From the NCBI RefSeq assembly GCF_019392195.1, contig NZ_JAHXKI010000002.1, forward strand, positions 1,488,001 to 1,552,000: a DNA stretch of 64,000 bases, written 5' to 3'. Both the position numbers and the translations under genes were made by a program. Below the pieces are notes generated by a model. It worked only from the letters and a program-made list of their open reading frames with translations, searched no databases and was not told the DNA's origin. This DNA is from Marinobacter sp. F4206. Its GTDB lineage: Bacteria; Pseudomonadota; Gammaproteobacteria; Pseudomonadales; Oleiphilaceae. This document shows positions 39,510 through 46,525 of the stretch, one piece after another (within the stretch, counting starts at the first letter, position 1; each line of letters opens with the position of its first letter).

Positions 39510-40103
39510 ATGAGCCTGTCTGTCATTCTCCCCATGTCCGCCTTTGCGCTGGTTGCCTCCATCTCCCCCGGCCCAGTGAATCTGGTGTGCCTGAGCAGCG
39601 GTACCCGGTATCCGGTGTATCAGGGCCTGGTGTTCGTTACCGGTGCCACACTGGGCTTCATCGCGCTGTTTGTCGCGGTTGGCCTTGGCCTGCATTCGCT
39701 GTTGGCGTATGCCCCCGAGTTTGAACGCTGGCTAAGTTGGGCGGGCATCGCCTTCCTGCTGTACCTGAGCTATCGGCTGGCGACCGCCGATGGCCGCCTC
39801 GCCGATGACGAAGCGCGCCCGGCACCCGGCTTCCTCACCGGCGCCCTGATGCAGTGGCTGAACCCGAAGGCCTGGCTGGCATCGGTGGCCGGTATCGGGG
39901 CGTTCACCGACGGGGGCGACACGGCCCTGCTGTGGCTGTTTGCCGGTCTCTATCTGCCCATCTGCTGGTTGTCACTGGCGGGTTGGGTGTACGTGGGCGT
40001 AGGCCTTCGCCGGTTGGTGCAGCAACCGGGCATTCTGCGGGCCTTTAACCGTTGCCTGGCGTTGTTACTTGCCGGCAGTTGCGTTTTCCTGCTGCTGGAC
40101 TGA
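39510..40103 (+). CDS. LysE family amino acid/homoserine-lactone type exporter
   Basis: 197 residues, about six TM helices. LysE/RhtB features: ALVASISPGPVNLVCLSSGTRYPVYQGLVFVTGATLGF at the N-terminus and GALMQWLNPKAWLASVAGI in the middle. Likely exports small amino acids or related compounds. The C-terminus overlaps the convergent araC-type gene by 39 bp, which may be its regulator. Confidence 0.9.
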   Translation: MSLSVILPMSAFALVASISPGPVNLVCLSSGTRYPVYQGLVFVTGATLGFIALFVAVGLGLHSLLAYAPEFERWLSWAGIAFLLYLSYRLATADGRLADDEARPAPGFLTGALMQWLNPKAWLASVAGIGAFTDGGDTALLWLFAGLYLPICWLSLAGWVYVGVGLRRLVQQPGILRAFNRCLALLLAGSCVFLLLD

Positions 40104-40922
40104 GGGTTGCCGGTATTGGTTAGGGGTGGCGGCAACCAGCCGTTTGAAGGTTCGCTGAAAATGCGCCTGGTCGGCAAAGCCGGCATTCAGGGCGGCTTCC
40201 GCAATACTGGTGCCGCGCTTCAGATCGTTCTGCCCGTGCTGAATGCGGCGGTTGATCAGGTAAGCGTGGGGCGTTAAGCCGTAGGCCTGTCGAAAGGCCC
40301 GTACCAGGTGCCCGGGGCTGTAGCCGCTCATGGCGCACAGGTCATCCAGGGAAATCTCGTCCGTACAGTGGTTGTCGAGATGAGCGGCCACCGCCGCCAG
40401 CGTGCCGGATGGCGGCTTCACCGCTTCCGCGGGTTGGCCGGCCAACGTCTGCATCAGGTCCAGAAGATACTCCGCCACCCGGCTCTGTTTTTCCAGCAGG
40501 TCCCGCCCGGGGTCCAGCAGGCTCTCGGCCATGGCGCAATAGCCCTGGTACTGCTCCGGATCGGTGATCACGGCCGTCTCGATATCCTGCCAGTCGCAGG
40601 TCTCCAGCAGGCCGGCTTCAAACCTCAACCGGGTCAGCCAGCTGGTATCCACATACAGCATCAGATACGCCCAGGGCTGGTTATCAATCGGATTGCAGGC
40701 GTGCGGCCATTCCGGATTCATCAACACCAGCGCGCCCTCGCCCACGTGATACTGGTCGTTGCGGTAGAGAAACGTACTTTCGCCGGCGGTAATCGCCCCG
40801 ATTGACCAGTGCCGGTGCGTATGGAGGGCATAACAAACCTCGCGCCCATCCGCGACTTTGCGCAATTCCACATGGGGCATGCGGGCATCGCGCCAGAAAA
40901 CGGGGGTGCTAGGGTTGGTCAT
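40065..40922 (-). CDS. AraC family transcriptional regulator
   Basis: 285 residues. An N-terminal cupin-type sensing domain (VCYALHTHRHWSIGAITAGESTFLYR; LVLMNPEWPHACNPID) is followed by a C-terminal double HTH (ISLDDLCAMSGYSPGHLVRAFRQAYGLTPHAYLINRRI; SIAEAALNAGFADQAHFQRTFKRLVAATPNQYR). Typical of regulators of LysE-type exporters, and convergent with one here. It is also the gene bordering the cassette array. Confidence 0.92.
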   Translation of the reverse strand: MTNPSTPVFWRDARMPHVELRKVADGREVCYALHTHRHWSIGAITAGESTFLYRNDQYHVGEGALVLMNPEWPHACNPIDNQPWAYLMLYVDTSWLTRLRFEAGLLETCDWQDIETAVITDPEQYQGYCAMAESLLDPGRDLLEKQSRVAEYLLDLMQTLAGQPAEAVKPPSGTLAAVAAHLDNHCTDEISLDDLCAMSGYSPGHLVRAFRQAYGLTPHAYLINRRIQHGQNDLKRGTSIAEAALNAGFADQAHFQRTFKRLVAATPNQYRQPSVQQQENATAGK

Positions 40923-41068
40923 GGTGTTGCCTCAGAACGGGTCTGCCGGGCCAGTGCGCTTGGCAATAGACTAGCAGAAGCTCAGCTCTCCAGCTGCGCT
41001 CCGTTATCCAATACCTCCTTGGCGCTGCATGACAAAAGCGGGGTTGAGGCGCTGTAGAGTCAGCAGCC

Positions 41069-41152
41069 TTCTAACATGTCCTCGAAGAACGCCAGGCTAA
41101 ACCGCCGGTTGGAGCGCCAGCGCAAACCGGTCGGCTTGAGCCATTTGTTAAG
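41069..41152 (-). other. attC site after higBA cassette
   Basis: On the minus strand it begins GCTTAAC (R'', 41152-41146) and ends GTTAGAA (R', 41075-41069; one base off GTTRRRY). L'' CTCAAGC and the complement of L', CTCGAAG, pair after short unequal spacers; the interior has CCGGTT/AACCGG complementary arms. The higA stop codon TAA lies inside R''. Length 84 bp. Confidence 0.75.
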
Positions 41153-42236
41153 CTTTCTTCCACTTAAACCTAATTCTGTGGTGATGCACTGTGTGAGGCA
41201 GCAAACCATCAAACTGTAAGCGACCAGTCACGACTCCAGGAAAAATCCCAATTTTTTTTGAAAAGCTCTCAATAGAACTCGCAGAAAAATCATGTTTGCT
41301 CAAAAACTCATTGTACTCCTTTGCAGGAATTAATGTCTTTTGAGCAAAAAGATCCGCCTCTTTCTCTTGTTTAAGATATTGCGGGTCGCTTTGGCCATTT
41401 TCTAGAAATGTTGCTCTTTTATCGTGCAACAAAATATGCCCTATTTCATGCATTAAACTGAACCAGAAAATGTCGGACCAACTACCCCTAAGAGACATCA
41501 TTATTACTGCTTTCTTTTTATCTACCCAAAAGGTTGCACCCGTTGTGTAGGTCTTAGGAAAATGAGGGATCAAGACTAAAGCAACACCACAACTTGCCAA
41601 TAGCTTCCCAAGATTTTCAATTAGGATATTGGGGTCAGTCTCAAAGGTAAGACTTTTGATATCAGATAAGCAGTCATTTAGTCTCTCGGCATTAAAGTCT
41701 TTTGTATTTTTACCGGATGCCACAATGTGGCCAGCTCTCAACCACGCAGCAAGGGCTTCATGAGACATGCTGTCCTTTTCAACCTGCCTAAATGCGGGTG
41801 AATACTCTTTTACTTCACCTATATTAAAAAGCGAAGAAACACCAAAAAATCTTCTGAGCTCTTTGACCTTACAGATTGTATTTCTGGTTTTCTCAACTAA
41901 GCCCAACTTGGAGAGCTCCAAATATGGATAGGACGAAGCAACCTCCACCTCACCTTCAGCCTTTTGTTCGTCTACTTTTTTAGCAAGAACCAATCGATAA
42001 CTGGCTTCCAAGTTGCTCCAGAAATACGCGGGCACACCTACTACTTGCTCTAGCTGTAGTGCGGTCTCTGGTGTAATCGCTTTTTCACCTTTCAATATCT
42101 CGTTGATAGCTTGAGGGGGACGCCCCATTCGACGGGCTAATTCCGCCTGACTGACGCCCATCTCTTCAAGCACTTCCTCCAGATACTCTCCCGGTGGTAT
42201 AGCTAAATCTGACATATGTGCTTGTTCAGTCATCAT
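41148..42236 (-). CDS. higA: HigA-type antitoxin with ImmA/IrrE peptidase domain
   Basis: 362 residues. The N-terminal HTH of HigA type (IPPGEYLEEVLEEMGVSQAELARRMGRPPQAINEILKGEKAI) is followed by a long C-terminal domain with a zinc-metallopeptidase motif, LMHEIGHILLHDKR (HExxH), as in ImmA/IrrE proteins. Common HigA antitoxins are about 100 residues, so this is the long peptidase-fused form. It overlaps the toxin gene upstream by 11 nt. Likely role: neutralise HigB and repress the promoter. It is AT-rich, in an integron-type cassette. Confidence 0.88.
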   Translation of the reverse strand: MMTEQAHMSDLAIPPGEYLEEVLEEMGVSQAELARRMGRPPQAINEILKGEKAITPETALQLEQVVGVPAYFWSNLEASYRLVLAKKVDEQKAEGEVEVASSYPYLELSKLGLVEKTRNTICKVKELRRFFGVSSLFNIGEVKEYSPAFRQVEKDSMSHEALAAWLRAGHIVASGKNTKDFNAERLNDCLSDIKSLTFETDPNILIENLGKLLASCGVALVLIPHFPKTYTTGATFWVDKKKAVIMMSLRGSWSDIFWFSLMHEIGHILLHDKRATFLENGQSDPQYLKQEKEADLFAQKTLIPAKEYNEFLSKHDFSASSIESFSKKIGIFPGVVTGRLQFDGLLPHTVHHHRIRFKWKKA

Positions 42237-42528
42237 AGTGCTTACTCACTTCTTCAATCATCGCAATGTTCAAGCAGTCGCCATCAACAGTGAATATCAA
42301 CCTGTAAAATCCCGTGAGCTTGACCGCGTATTGACCCTGGCGCTTTCCCTTAAGGGGGTGGCACCTCAGGCCTGGCAACCCCATAAGATCATCAAGGTTC
42401 GCCACCGATTTGATGATTTCGATACGCTGGATGTATTTTCGAGCGACCTGATCGCCGAATTCTTTAACTGCGTGTTTCTGCTGCTTAAAGCACTTTTCTA
42501 GCTTTTTCTTGCGAAACTCGACTTTCAA
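42226..42528 (-). CDS. higB: HigB toxin (RelE-like mRNA interferase)
   Basis: 100 residues, TTG start at 42528. HigB/RelE fold: KYIQRIEIIKSVANLDDLMGLPGLRCHPLKGKRQGQYAVKLTGFYRLIFTV followed by a short acidic strand and VSKHYDD. Toxins of this group cut mRNA on the ribosome. The toxin-first order is typical of higBA. Its own promoter and palindromic operator lie 40-90 nt upstream inside the cassette. Confidence 0.9.
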   Translation of the reverse strand: MKVEFRKKKLEKCFKQQKHAVKEFGDQVARKYIQRIEIIKSVANLDDLMGLPGLRCHPLKGKRQGQYAVKLTGFYRLIFTVDGDCLNIAMIEEVSKHYDD

Positions 42529-42570
42529 AATCGGTGTACCCTAAGTGTAGACAAATTCGGAGGAGAATCG

Positions 42571-42617
42571 TTCACCCTTGGGGTGAAGAGTATACGCGAT
42601 GAAAATACTCGGGTCGA
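42571..42617 (-). promoter_or_regulatory. higBA promoter with palindromic operator
   Basis: Minus strand: -35 TCGACC (42617-42612), 17-bp spacer, -10 TATACT (42594-42589), then the palindrome TTCACCC-CAA-GGGTGAA (42587-42571) where transcription should begin. This is the usual geometry for autorepression by a HigA dimer. The cassette thus carries its own promoter. Confidence 0.65.
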
Positions 42618-42648
42618 CTGGCTTAGGGAGTGGTGAGAACAGAGGCGA

Positions 42649-42737
42649 GCTTAACGCTTTTGTTCAGCGGCCCTTTCGTAGCGAAGGGAGGGAAAAAGGG
42701 CGCCCGGTGGAGGGCCGTTCGGCCCGGAACGTACTGC
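42649..42737 (-). other. attC-like site after the unknown-protein cassette
   Basis: On the minus strand the 3' end is GTTAAGC (42655-42649), a perfect GTTRRRY R' box. The interior is GC-rich and palindromic (GGGCCG..CGGCCC; AGGGCC). GTTC elements near both ends could pair as L boxes. The R'' box near the gene stop is degenerate, so the left limit is approximate. Confidence 0.55.
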
Positions 42738-42739
42738 AA

Positions 42740-43378
42740 CTATTTGTGAGGCTTTACTTTTTTTGCCAAGTTTAAAACGCCCACACTTTTAACGTCAGAC
42801 TCTTTCTTGGCCCAGCCCAAGTAATAATTTCCGCCATTTGAAATTGACTTGAAGGCCTTCAAGCCTCCTGAGGGCAGCGCTTCAACTTGTAAGCCAGAAT
42901 CAAAACATGAAAGTAAAATAACGGAGTTCTTAGGTGACGGCCTTACGTTCCAAAACCGGCTATCCGACATGAACGAGAGAGCTACACCGTTAAGTGGCGC
43001 ACCGATGGCCATATAGTTGTCTATTGCGCCATTTATCTTGGTAGCACCAGAGGGAGCCTCTTTCAAGGTAGCATCAGGCGAGTAACCCGCCAGCGGATTC
43101 CGGGAATTAATCTCAGTCACCAATAACGACCAATTCTTAGTCCGGAACACTAGACATGGCAGTTGTTTGATATAGAAGACAGTGCCTTTAGTCCTCATCC
43201 CTTCCGCGTAATCTGTCGCTGACTCCATAGTCGTGTGCATACATCCGTTGGAATAACGCGTGATCCAGGTACTGTGCCATGCGTTTCGACCCGTGTGCAC
43301 ATAGTATATAATCCCCGACGAAATATCGGTGATGGGGCTTTCTCTATACTTTTGGGCTGATGCTTGATCTAGTCTCAT
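42740..43378 (-). CDS. Cassette-encoded protein of unknown function
   Basis: 212 residues, ATG at 43378, only 4 nt from the R' box of the preceding attC; the AGG of that box (GTTAGGC) is the only possible ribosome site. No signal peptide or TM. It has aromatic-rich beta-like stretches (SSGIIYYVHTGRNAWHSTWI; YYLGWAKKESDVK) and a central Gly/Ser-rich part. I do not recognise a family. Three features support it as a real gene: placement between two attC sites, full-length frame and low-GC composition. Confidence 0.65.
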   Translation of the reverse strand: MRLDQASAQKYRESPITDISSGIIYYVHTGRNAWHSTWITRYSNGCMHTTMESATDYAEGMRTKGTVFYIKQLPCLVFRTKNWSLLVTEINSRNPLAGYSPDATLKEAPSGATKINGAIDNYMAIGAPLNGVALSFMSDSRFWNVRPSPKNSVILLSCFDSGLQVEALPSGGLKAFKSISNGGNYYLGWAKKESDVKSVGVLNLAKKVKPHK

Positions 43379-43382
43379 AAAT

Positions 43383-43444
43383 GCCTAACGCCTCAAACAA
43401 AGGCGCCAGCTTTGCTGGCGTCCTGCTGGCTTGACTTGTTAGCA
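43383..43444 (-). other. attC site, best-formed of the array
   Basis: Minus strand: GCTAAC at the left end and GTTAGGC at the right end (43389-43383). TAAC-AAG-TCAAGC on one arm matches the complement of the other, TAAC-GCC-TCAAAC, that is R and L boxes paired around an unpaired 3-nt spacer, the hallmark of attC. The centre has GCCAGC-AAA-GCTGGC. About 62 bp, the short type common in Pseudomonas-like arrays. Confidence 0.88.
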
Positions 43445-43965
43445 GGCTGTTGCACCGAAGTTTCAAACTCTATTGATAATTCTGGCTCTGCTGACAATAA
43501 AGCAATGCCAGAATAAACGGCAAAAACTATTGGTATGACCAGCTCAACTACTAGCCGAATGAAAAATGTTGGCTTAGTTTTGAAGTTTAGAAACTTCAAA
43601 TGCCCTTCATATTTGTTTGCGCCTATGGTGCCAAATATTTTAATTTCATTATTTTTCTCCGCCTGCTTTAGTTCCTCTAGCTCCTTGGATGCGAGAACAA
43701 CTTGCCAAGCGGTAAGTTCAGAGTACACATAAACGATAAAACTAATTGCAAAGTAAGCAATTGCCGCTGCCAATAAGGTCATTAGGGCCTGCTGATTTGC
43801 CGACGTAAACTCAACACCGAAAGCTGATATTTTTGAAGGTACGAGGCCAACTTTAGTAAAAACCACACCTACGACAGATGCCGCCATCAAATTCCTTCGG
43901 ACTTTTCTTGTTGTCTCGTTTAGCGGCTCTCTAAGCCTATCCGAAAAATGGTTTGAATTACTCAC
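43393..43965 (-). CDS. Cassette-encoded three-TM membrane protein
   Basis: 190 residues, GTG start with AAGGAT 6 nt upstream. TM1 (NLMAASVVGVVFTKVGLVP), TM2 (ALMTLLAAAIAYFAISFIVYVY), a charged helical stretch (LASKELEELKQAEKNNEIK), and TM3 (LVVELVIPIVFAVYSGIALL). The last 15 residues, ANKSSQQDASKAGAFV, are encoded by the attC site itself and the stop lies 4 nt before its R' box. Function unknown; I recall similar small membrane proteins in cassettes of marine bacteria, but no defined role. Confidence 0.75.
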   Translation of the reverse strand: MSNSNHFSDRLREPLNETTRKVRRNLMAASVVGVVFTKVGLVPSKISAFGVEFTSANQQALMTLLAAAIAYFAISFIVYVYSELTAWQVVLASKELEELKQAEKNNEIKIFGTIGANKYEGHLKFLNFKTKPTFFIRLVVELVIPIVFAVYSGIALLSAEPELSIEFETSVQQPANKSSQQDASKAGAFV

Positions 43966-43976
43966 AATCTATCCTT

Positions 43977-44063
43977 GCCTGCTACCGCTTGCAGCATTCG
44001 CGCCCACGAAATGGAGCCGTAGGCGCAATGTAGTGTGTGTCGCCGTGCCTGCACTTGTTAGGC
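43977..44063 (-). other. attC site after the DUF4365 cassette
   Basis: Minus strand: R'' GCCTAAC (44063-44057), L'' TGCAGGC, inner arms GCGCC-T-ACG / CGT-G-GGCGC, L' complement TTGCAGC, and a degenerate R' ending GTAGCAG. The TAA stop of the DUF4365 gene lies inside R''. About 87 bp. Confidence 0.7.
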
Positions 44064-45038
44064 ATCGGCTGAACCGTACCTTTGACTGAACAATGCAATT
44101 TTCGCGAAACGTTGCTCATCAGAGGGTGCGTAAAACATTCGGACAAACCGCTCGCACGCTACACTCATCCGATACTCATCTGGCTCGAACAGCTCCCCTT
44201 CAACTTCCCGGATGTGGCTGATTAACTCACGCCCTCTTGCTGTTAACGGAGCTAGGAACGAAGGCAACATCTGCCTTTCGTTCCAATCTATGAGGTAGTC
44301 AGAATAATCCACTTGAACCAAATTCTGCGCTATTAAAAAGCGAACATAGCGATTCAAAAACTCGTGCGTTTCAAACCCTACCCCCACTCCAAACGACGAG
44401 TGTGCAGCCGCTAAATTGTATTCGGCCAGATCAATCGGAATCTGCATGTCAAAGAATGAATGGCGGCACAAATTGGTCAACGAATGAACAAATATTTCAA
44501 AGAAGCTCACTGGAAACGATGCATCGGAGAAAACTGTTTCCACCATTTCCTTAAGCAATTCAGGCATTTCAAGGAATGCACCCGGATCTACAGAAGGAAG
44601 CTGAAACAGGTCCTCTTTCGAAGCATTTTTAAGATTATTTCGCTTAAAAACTGGAACGTAATTGTAAGTGCGCTCCCGTTCCGGAATTGATAAGTAGTAA
44701 CGTGCATCAGAGAAATAGACCATATCCGACTCCGGATCGTGCAACATAACCACAACCGGCAACGGAAAAGTTTCCCAATAATTCTTATGCGACTCCTTCG
44801 GGTAAAAGGCAAAGTGATCGCCTTTGTCATTCAGGTATGACTTCCCGGACTTGGCTTGCACCGCGATTAAGCTACCCAAAGCGCGGTCTCCCGAGACAAG
44901 TTCGATCTGCGCATCAATACCAACATCAGAGTTTGGGGTTTCTCGAAAGATCAAACCGAGCGCTGTTACTTGAGCAGCGATCGCAAATACACCGGCACGC
45001 TCCGTAAAATCCGTTGGCTTAAATTTTGGAAATTCCAT
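44058..45038 (-). CDS. DUF4365 nuclease-like protein
   Basis: 326 residues. The N-terminal 150 residues match the DUF4365 layout: ERAGVFAIAAQ, then NSDVGIDAQIELVSG with the acidic D and E, IAVQAKSGKSYL with the QxK element, and NYWETFPLPVVVMLHDPESDMVYF. D...E-x-Q-x-K is the PD-(D/E)xK nuclease arrangement. The rest (about 150-326) is helical and unrecognised. It is the second gene of a two-gene cassette, 1 nt after the membrane protein gene. DUF4365 is often seen in defence-associated genes; the activity here is not shown. Confidence 0.8.
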   Translation of the reverse strand: MEFPKFKPTDFTERAGVFAIAAQVTALGLIFRETPNSDVGIDAQIELVSGDRALGSLIAVQAKSGKSYLNDKGDHFAFYPKESHKNYWETFPLPVVVMLHDPESDMVYFSDARYYLSIPERERTYNYVPVFKRNNLKNASKEDLFQLPSVDPGAFLEMPELLKEMVETVFSDASFPVSFFEIFVHSLTNLCRHSFFDMQIPIDLAEYNLAAAHSSFGVGVGFETHEFLNRYVRFLIAQNLVQVDYSDYLIDWNERQMLPSFLAPLTARGRELISHIREVEGELFEPDEYRMSVACERFVRMFYAPSDEQRFAKIALFSQRYGSADA

Positions 45039-45039
45039 A

Positions 45040-45738
45040 TCAATAAGTGTCTAGCGCTATCAGCCTGGGGGGGCTGCGAAATGTAGGCGAAACCTCAGTG
45101 TGGTAGGCGTCACTGTACTTATTGGGCGATTCTTGGCTTACCGTGATGTCGTCGCCCTTGCTCAATATGTAATTAGCATTGAATAGCGCCGCCACAAGGC
45201 CAGATATCAAAACCAGCACTGCTAGATATTTAGATACTCTGTAATTCCATTCACCTGCTTTTACTCGCTTCCACTGATGTTTTAGAAGTGGCTTGCTAGT
45301 CTCTCGTAGTGGCTCACAAGCAGATCTCGCCTCAGCCAGTTCATTTTTATGGTAATGCTCCCGGGTCTTGTAAAGAGCAGATAGAAAGGCATCGTTTAGC
45401 TCCTTGCCTTTCTTTCGTTTCTCTATGTCGTTAATGCGAAAAATTATGTCATTGTATAACTCATTGACCTTTGCGTATATTTTTTCCACATCCCTAGCCA
45501 TTTCGAACTTGTCTCGTTTTTCTTCTGGACGGGATGCATAGTGAATATATAACGTGGATAGGTAGCTAAGCGATGAGATATAACAGGAAATCGAATCTCT
45601 GAGCAAGTTTATCCAGTCCTGCCTGAACTCAGATATTTTGTTTTCTTTAGAGGCCACTAAGTTGGTGAACGCAAAATAGCCAGCGATCAATGCCGAAAAC
45701 ATTGCTCCCAGCAAAATTATCGCTTTTTCCTCAAACAT
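45040..45738 (-). CDS. Two-TM coiled-coil membrane protein, partner of DUF4365 gene
   Basis: 232 residues from ATG 45738; a TTG three codons earlier (45747) is possible but has no well-spaced ribosome site. TM1 (AIILLGAMFSALIAGYFAFTNL), then a long charged helical cytosolic region (about 30-170: VEKIYAKVNELYNDIIFRINDIEKRKKGKEL) likely coiled coil, TM2 (YLAVLVLISGLVAALFNANYIL), and a short C-terminal tail. It stands first in its cassette and is followed by the DUF4365 gene after 1 nt, so the two products probably work together. No family recognised. Confidence 0.75.
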   Translation of the reverse strand: MFEEKAIILLGAMFSALIAGYFAFTNLVASKENKISEFRQDWINLLRDSISCYISSLSYLSTLYIHYASRPEEKRDKFEMARDVEKIYAKVNELYNDIIFRINDIEKRKKGKELNDAFLSALYKTREHYHKNELAEARSACEPLRETSKPLLKHQWKRVKAGEWNYRVSKYLAVLVLISGLVAALFNANYILSKGDDITVSQESPNKYSDAYHTEVSPTFRSPPRLIALDTY

Positions 45739-45765
45739 TTCACCCAAACCTTCTTTCTACTTTTT

Positions 45766-45828
45766 GCCTAACAGGTGGTATTAGGCGGCACGCAACTTTC
45801 TGGCAAAAAATTGACTACTTCGTTAATA
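45766..45828 (-). other. First cassette junction: attI-like or truncated attC site
   Basis: Minus strand: GTTAGGC (45772-45766), a perfect R box, preceded by an inverted GCCTAA 9 nt upstream: GCCTAA-TACCACCTG-TTAGGC. The L/R pair with this spacing resembles the core simple site of class 1 attI (GCCCTAAAACAAAGTTAGGC). Alternatively, TTAAC near 45825 could be the R'' of a poor attC of about 63 bp. This is the 5' edge of the array. Confidence 0.5.
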
Positions 45829-45976
45829 CGGCCAATCGCTCTCACCACTCACCACCAACAAATCGATAAAACAACAGCTTAGCCCAGCCCACCACTCTCC
45901 GCCATCCAATCATTTGATTTCCATGTTTTACTCCCGCGTCCTTGCCTCTGGTCAGCTTTTATCCCCAAAAAAACCT

Positions 45977-46008
45977 TTGACCTATGAGTTGCTCACAGGT
46001 TTTACGCT
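45977..46008 (+). promoter_or_regulatory. MerR-type promoter/operator of the copper operon
   Basis: -35 TTGACC (45977-45982), 20-bp spacer, -10 TACGCT (46003-46008). Within the spacer lies ACCTATGAG-TTG-CTCACAGGT, an inverted repeat matching at 8 of 9 positions. The over-long spacer with a centred dyad is the standard target of MerR/CueR activators, which untwist DNA to realign the -35 and -10. It is 80 nt before merR, so regulator and ATPase are probably co-induced. Confidence 0.75.
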
Positions 46009-46087
46009 ATCCTCAGTAATACATCAGAAGCAGTCCGTGTTTGGCGTATCCAAACACCCGTTCAACCTTGAATCAGGGGTATGAGCC

Positions 46088-46519
46088 ATGAGAGTCAAAC
46101 AGTTAGCGGAAGCGGCGGCGGTCAATCCAGACACCGTGCGTTTCTATACCCGGGAAGGGCTGCTGAACCCCAGCCGTAATCCGGAGAACAATTACCAGCA
46201 GTACGGCACCGACGACCTGCGCCGGCTGCGCTTTGCCCGCAAGGCCCGGCAGCTGGGTTTTTCGTTGCCGGAGATCCGGGCCATTCTCGATCAGGCCGAC
46301 GATCACCACTCGCCCTGCCCGATGGTGCGCGAGGTGTTTGAGCAGCGACTGGCCGAGGTTGAGCGGGAGATCACCGAACTCCAGCAACTGCGCGAGCGCA
46401 TGAAAGGCGCGCTTTCGGCCTGGCGGGATATGCCCGATGGCACCCCGGACGGCCACACCATCTGCCGCCTGATTGAACATTGGGACGATGGGTCGACCGT
46501 GAACGGACATGAGGAGTGA
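46088..46519 (+). CDS. MerR family metal-responsive regulator
   Basis: 143 residues: MerR HTH (MRVKQLAEAAAVNPDTVRFYTREGLL), then RLRFARKARQLGFSLPEIRAIL and the dimerisation helix. Possible metal ligands are C77 (HHSPCP) and C126 (HTICRLIEHW) with nearby His. CueR uses a C112/C120 pair, so this spacing is not the canonical Cu(I) loop. It lies 6 nt before copA and downstream of a good MerR operator. Most likely it activates copA; the metal is inferred from the ATPase. Confidence 0.9.
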   Translation: MRVKQLAEAAAVNPDTVRFYTREGLLNPSRNPENNYQQYGTDDLRRLRFARKARQLGFSLPEIRAILDQADDHHSPCPMVREVFEQRLAEVEREITELQQLRERMKGALSAWRDMPDGTPDGHTICRLIEHWDDGSTVNGHEE

Positions 46520-46525
46520 AGACCG

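Larger units (their letters stand above)
41069..45828 (-). mobile_element. Integron-type cassette array without integrase (CALIN-like)
   Basis: Four cassettes, all transcribed on the minus strand, each followed by an attC-like site (R'' YYAAC ... R' GTTRRRY on the minus strand, with imperfectly paired inner arms). Order 5' to 3' on the minus strand: membrane coiled-coil gene + DUF4365 gene; three-TM gene; unknown gene; higBA. Two stop codons fall within GCCTAAC or GCTTAAC R'' boxes, as in known cassettes. The region is AT-richer than the flanks and uses unlike codons. No integron integrase is encoded in the window. Identified by eye from site structure. Confidence 0.8.
45739..46087. other. 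Intergenic region between cassette array and copper operon
   Basis: 349 bp. From the array side it holds the first cassette's 5' leader, the GTTAGGC junction (45772-45766), about 150 bp with no recognisable element, then the MerR-type promoter of the copper operon. No gene or integrase remnant was seen. Confidence 0.6.
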
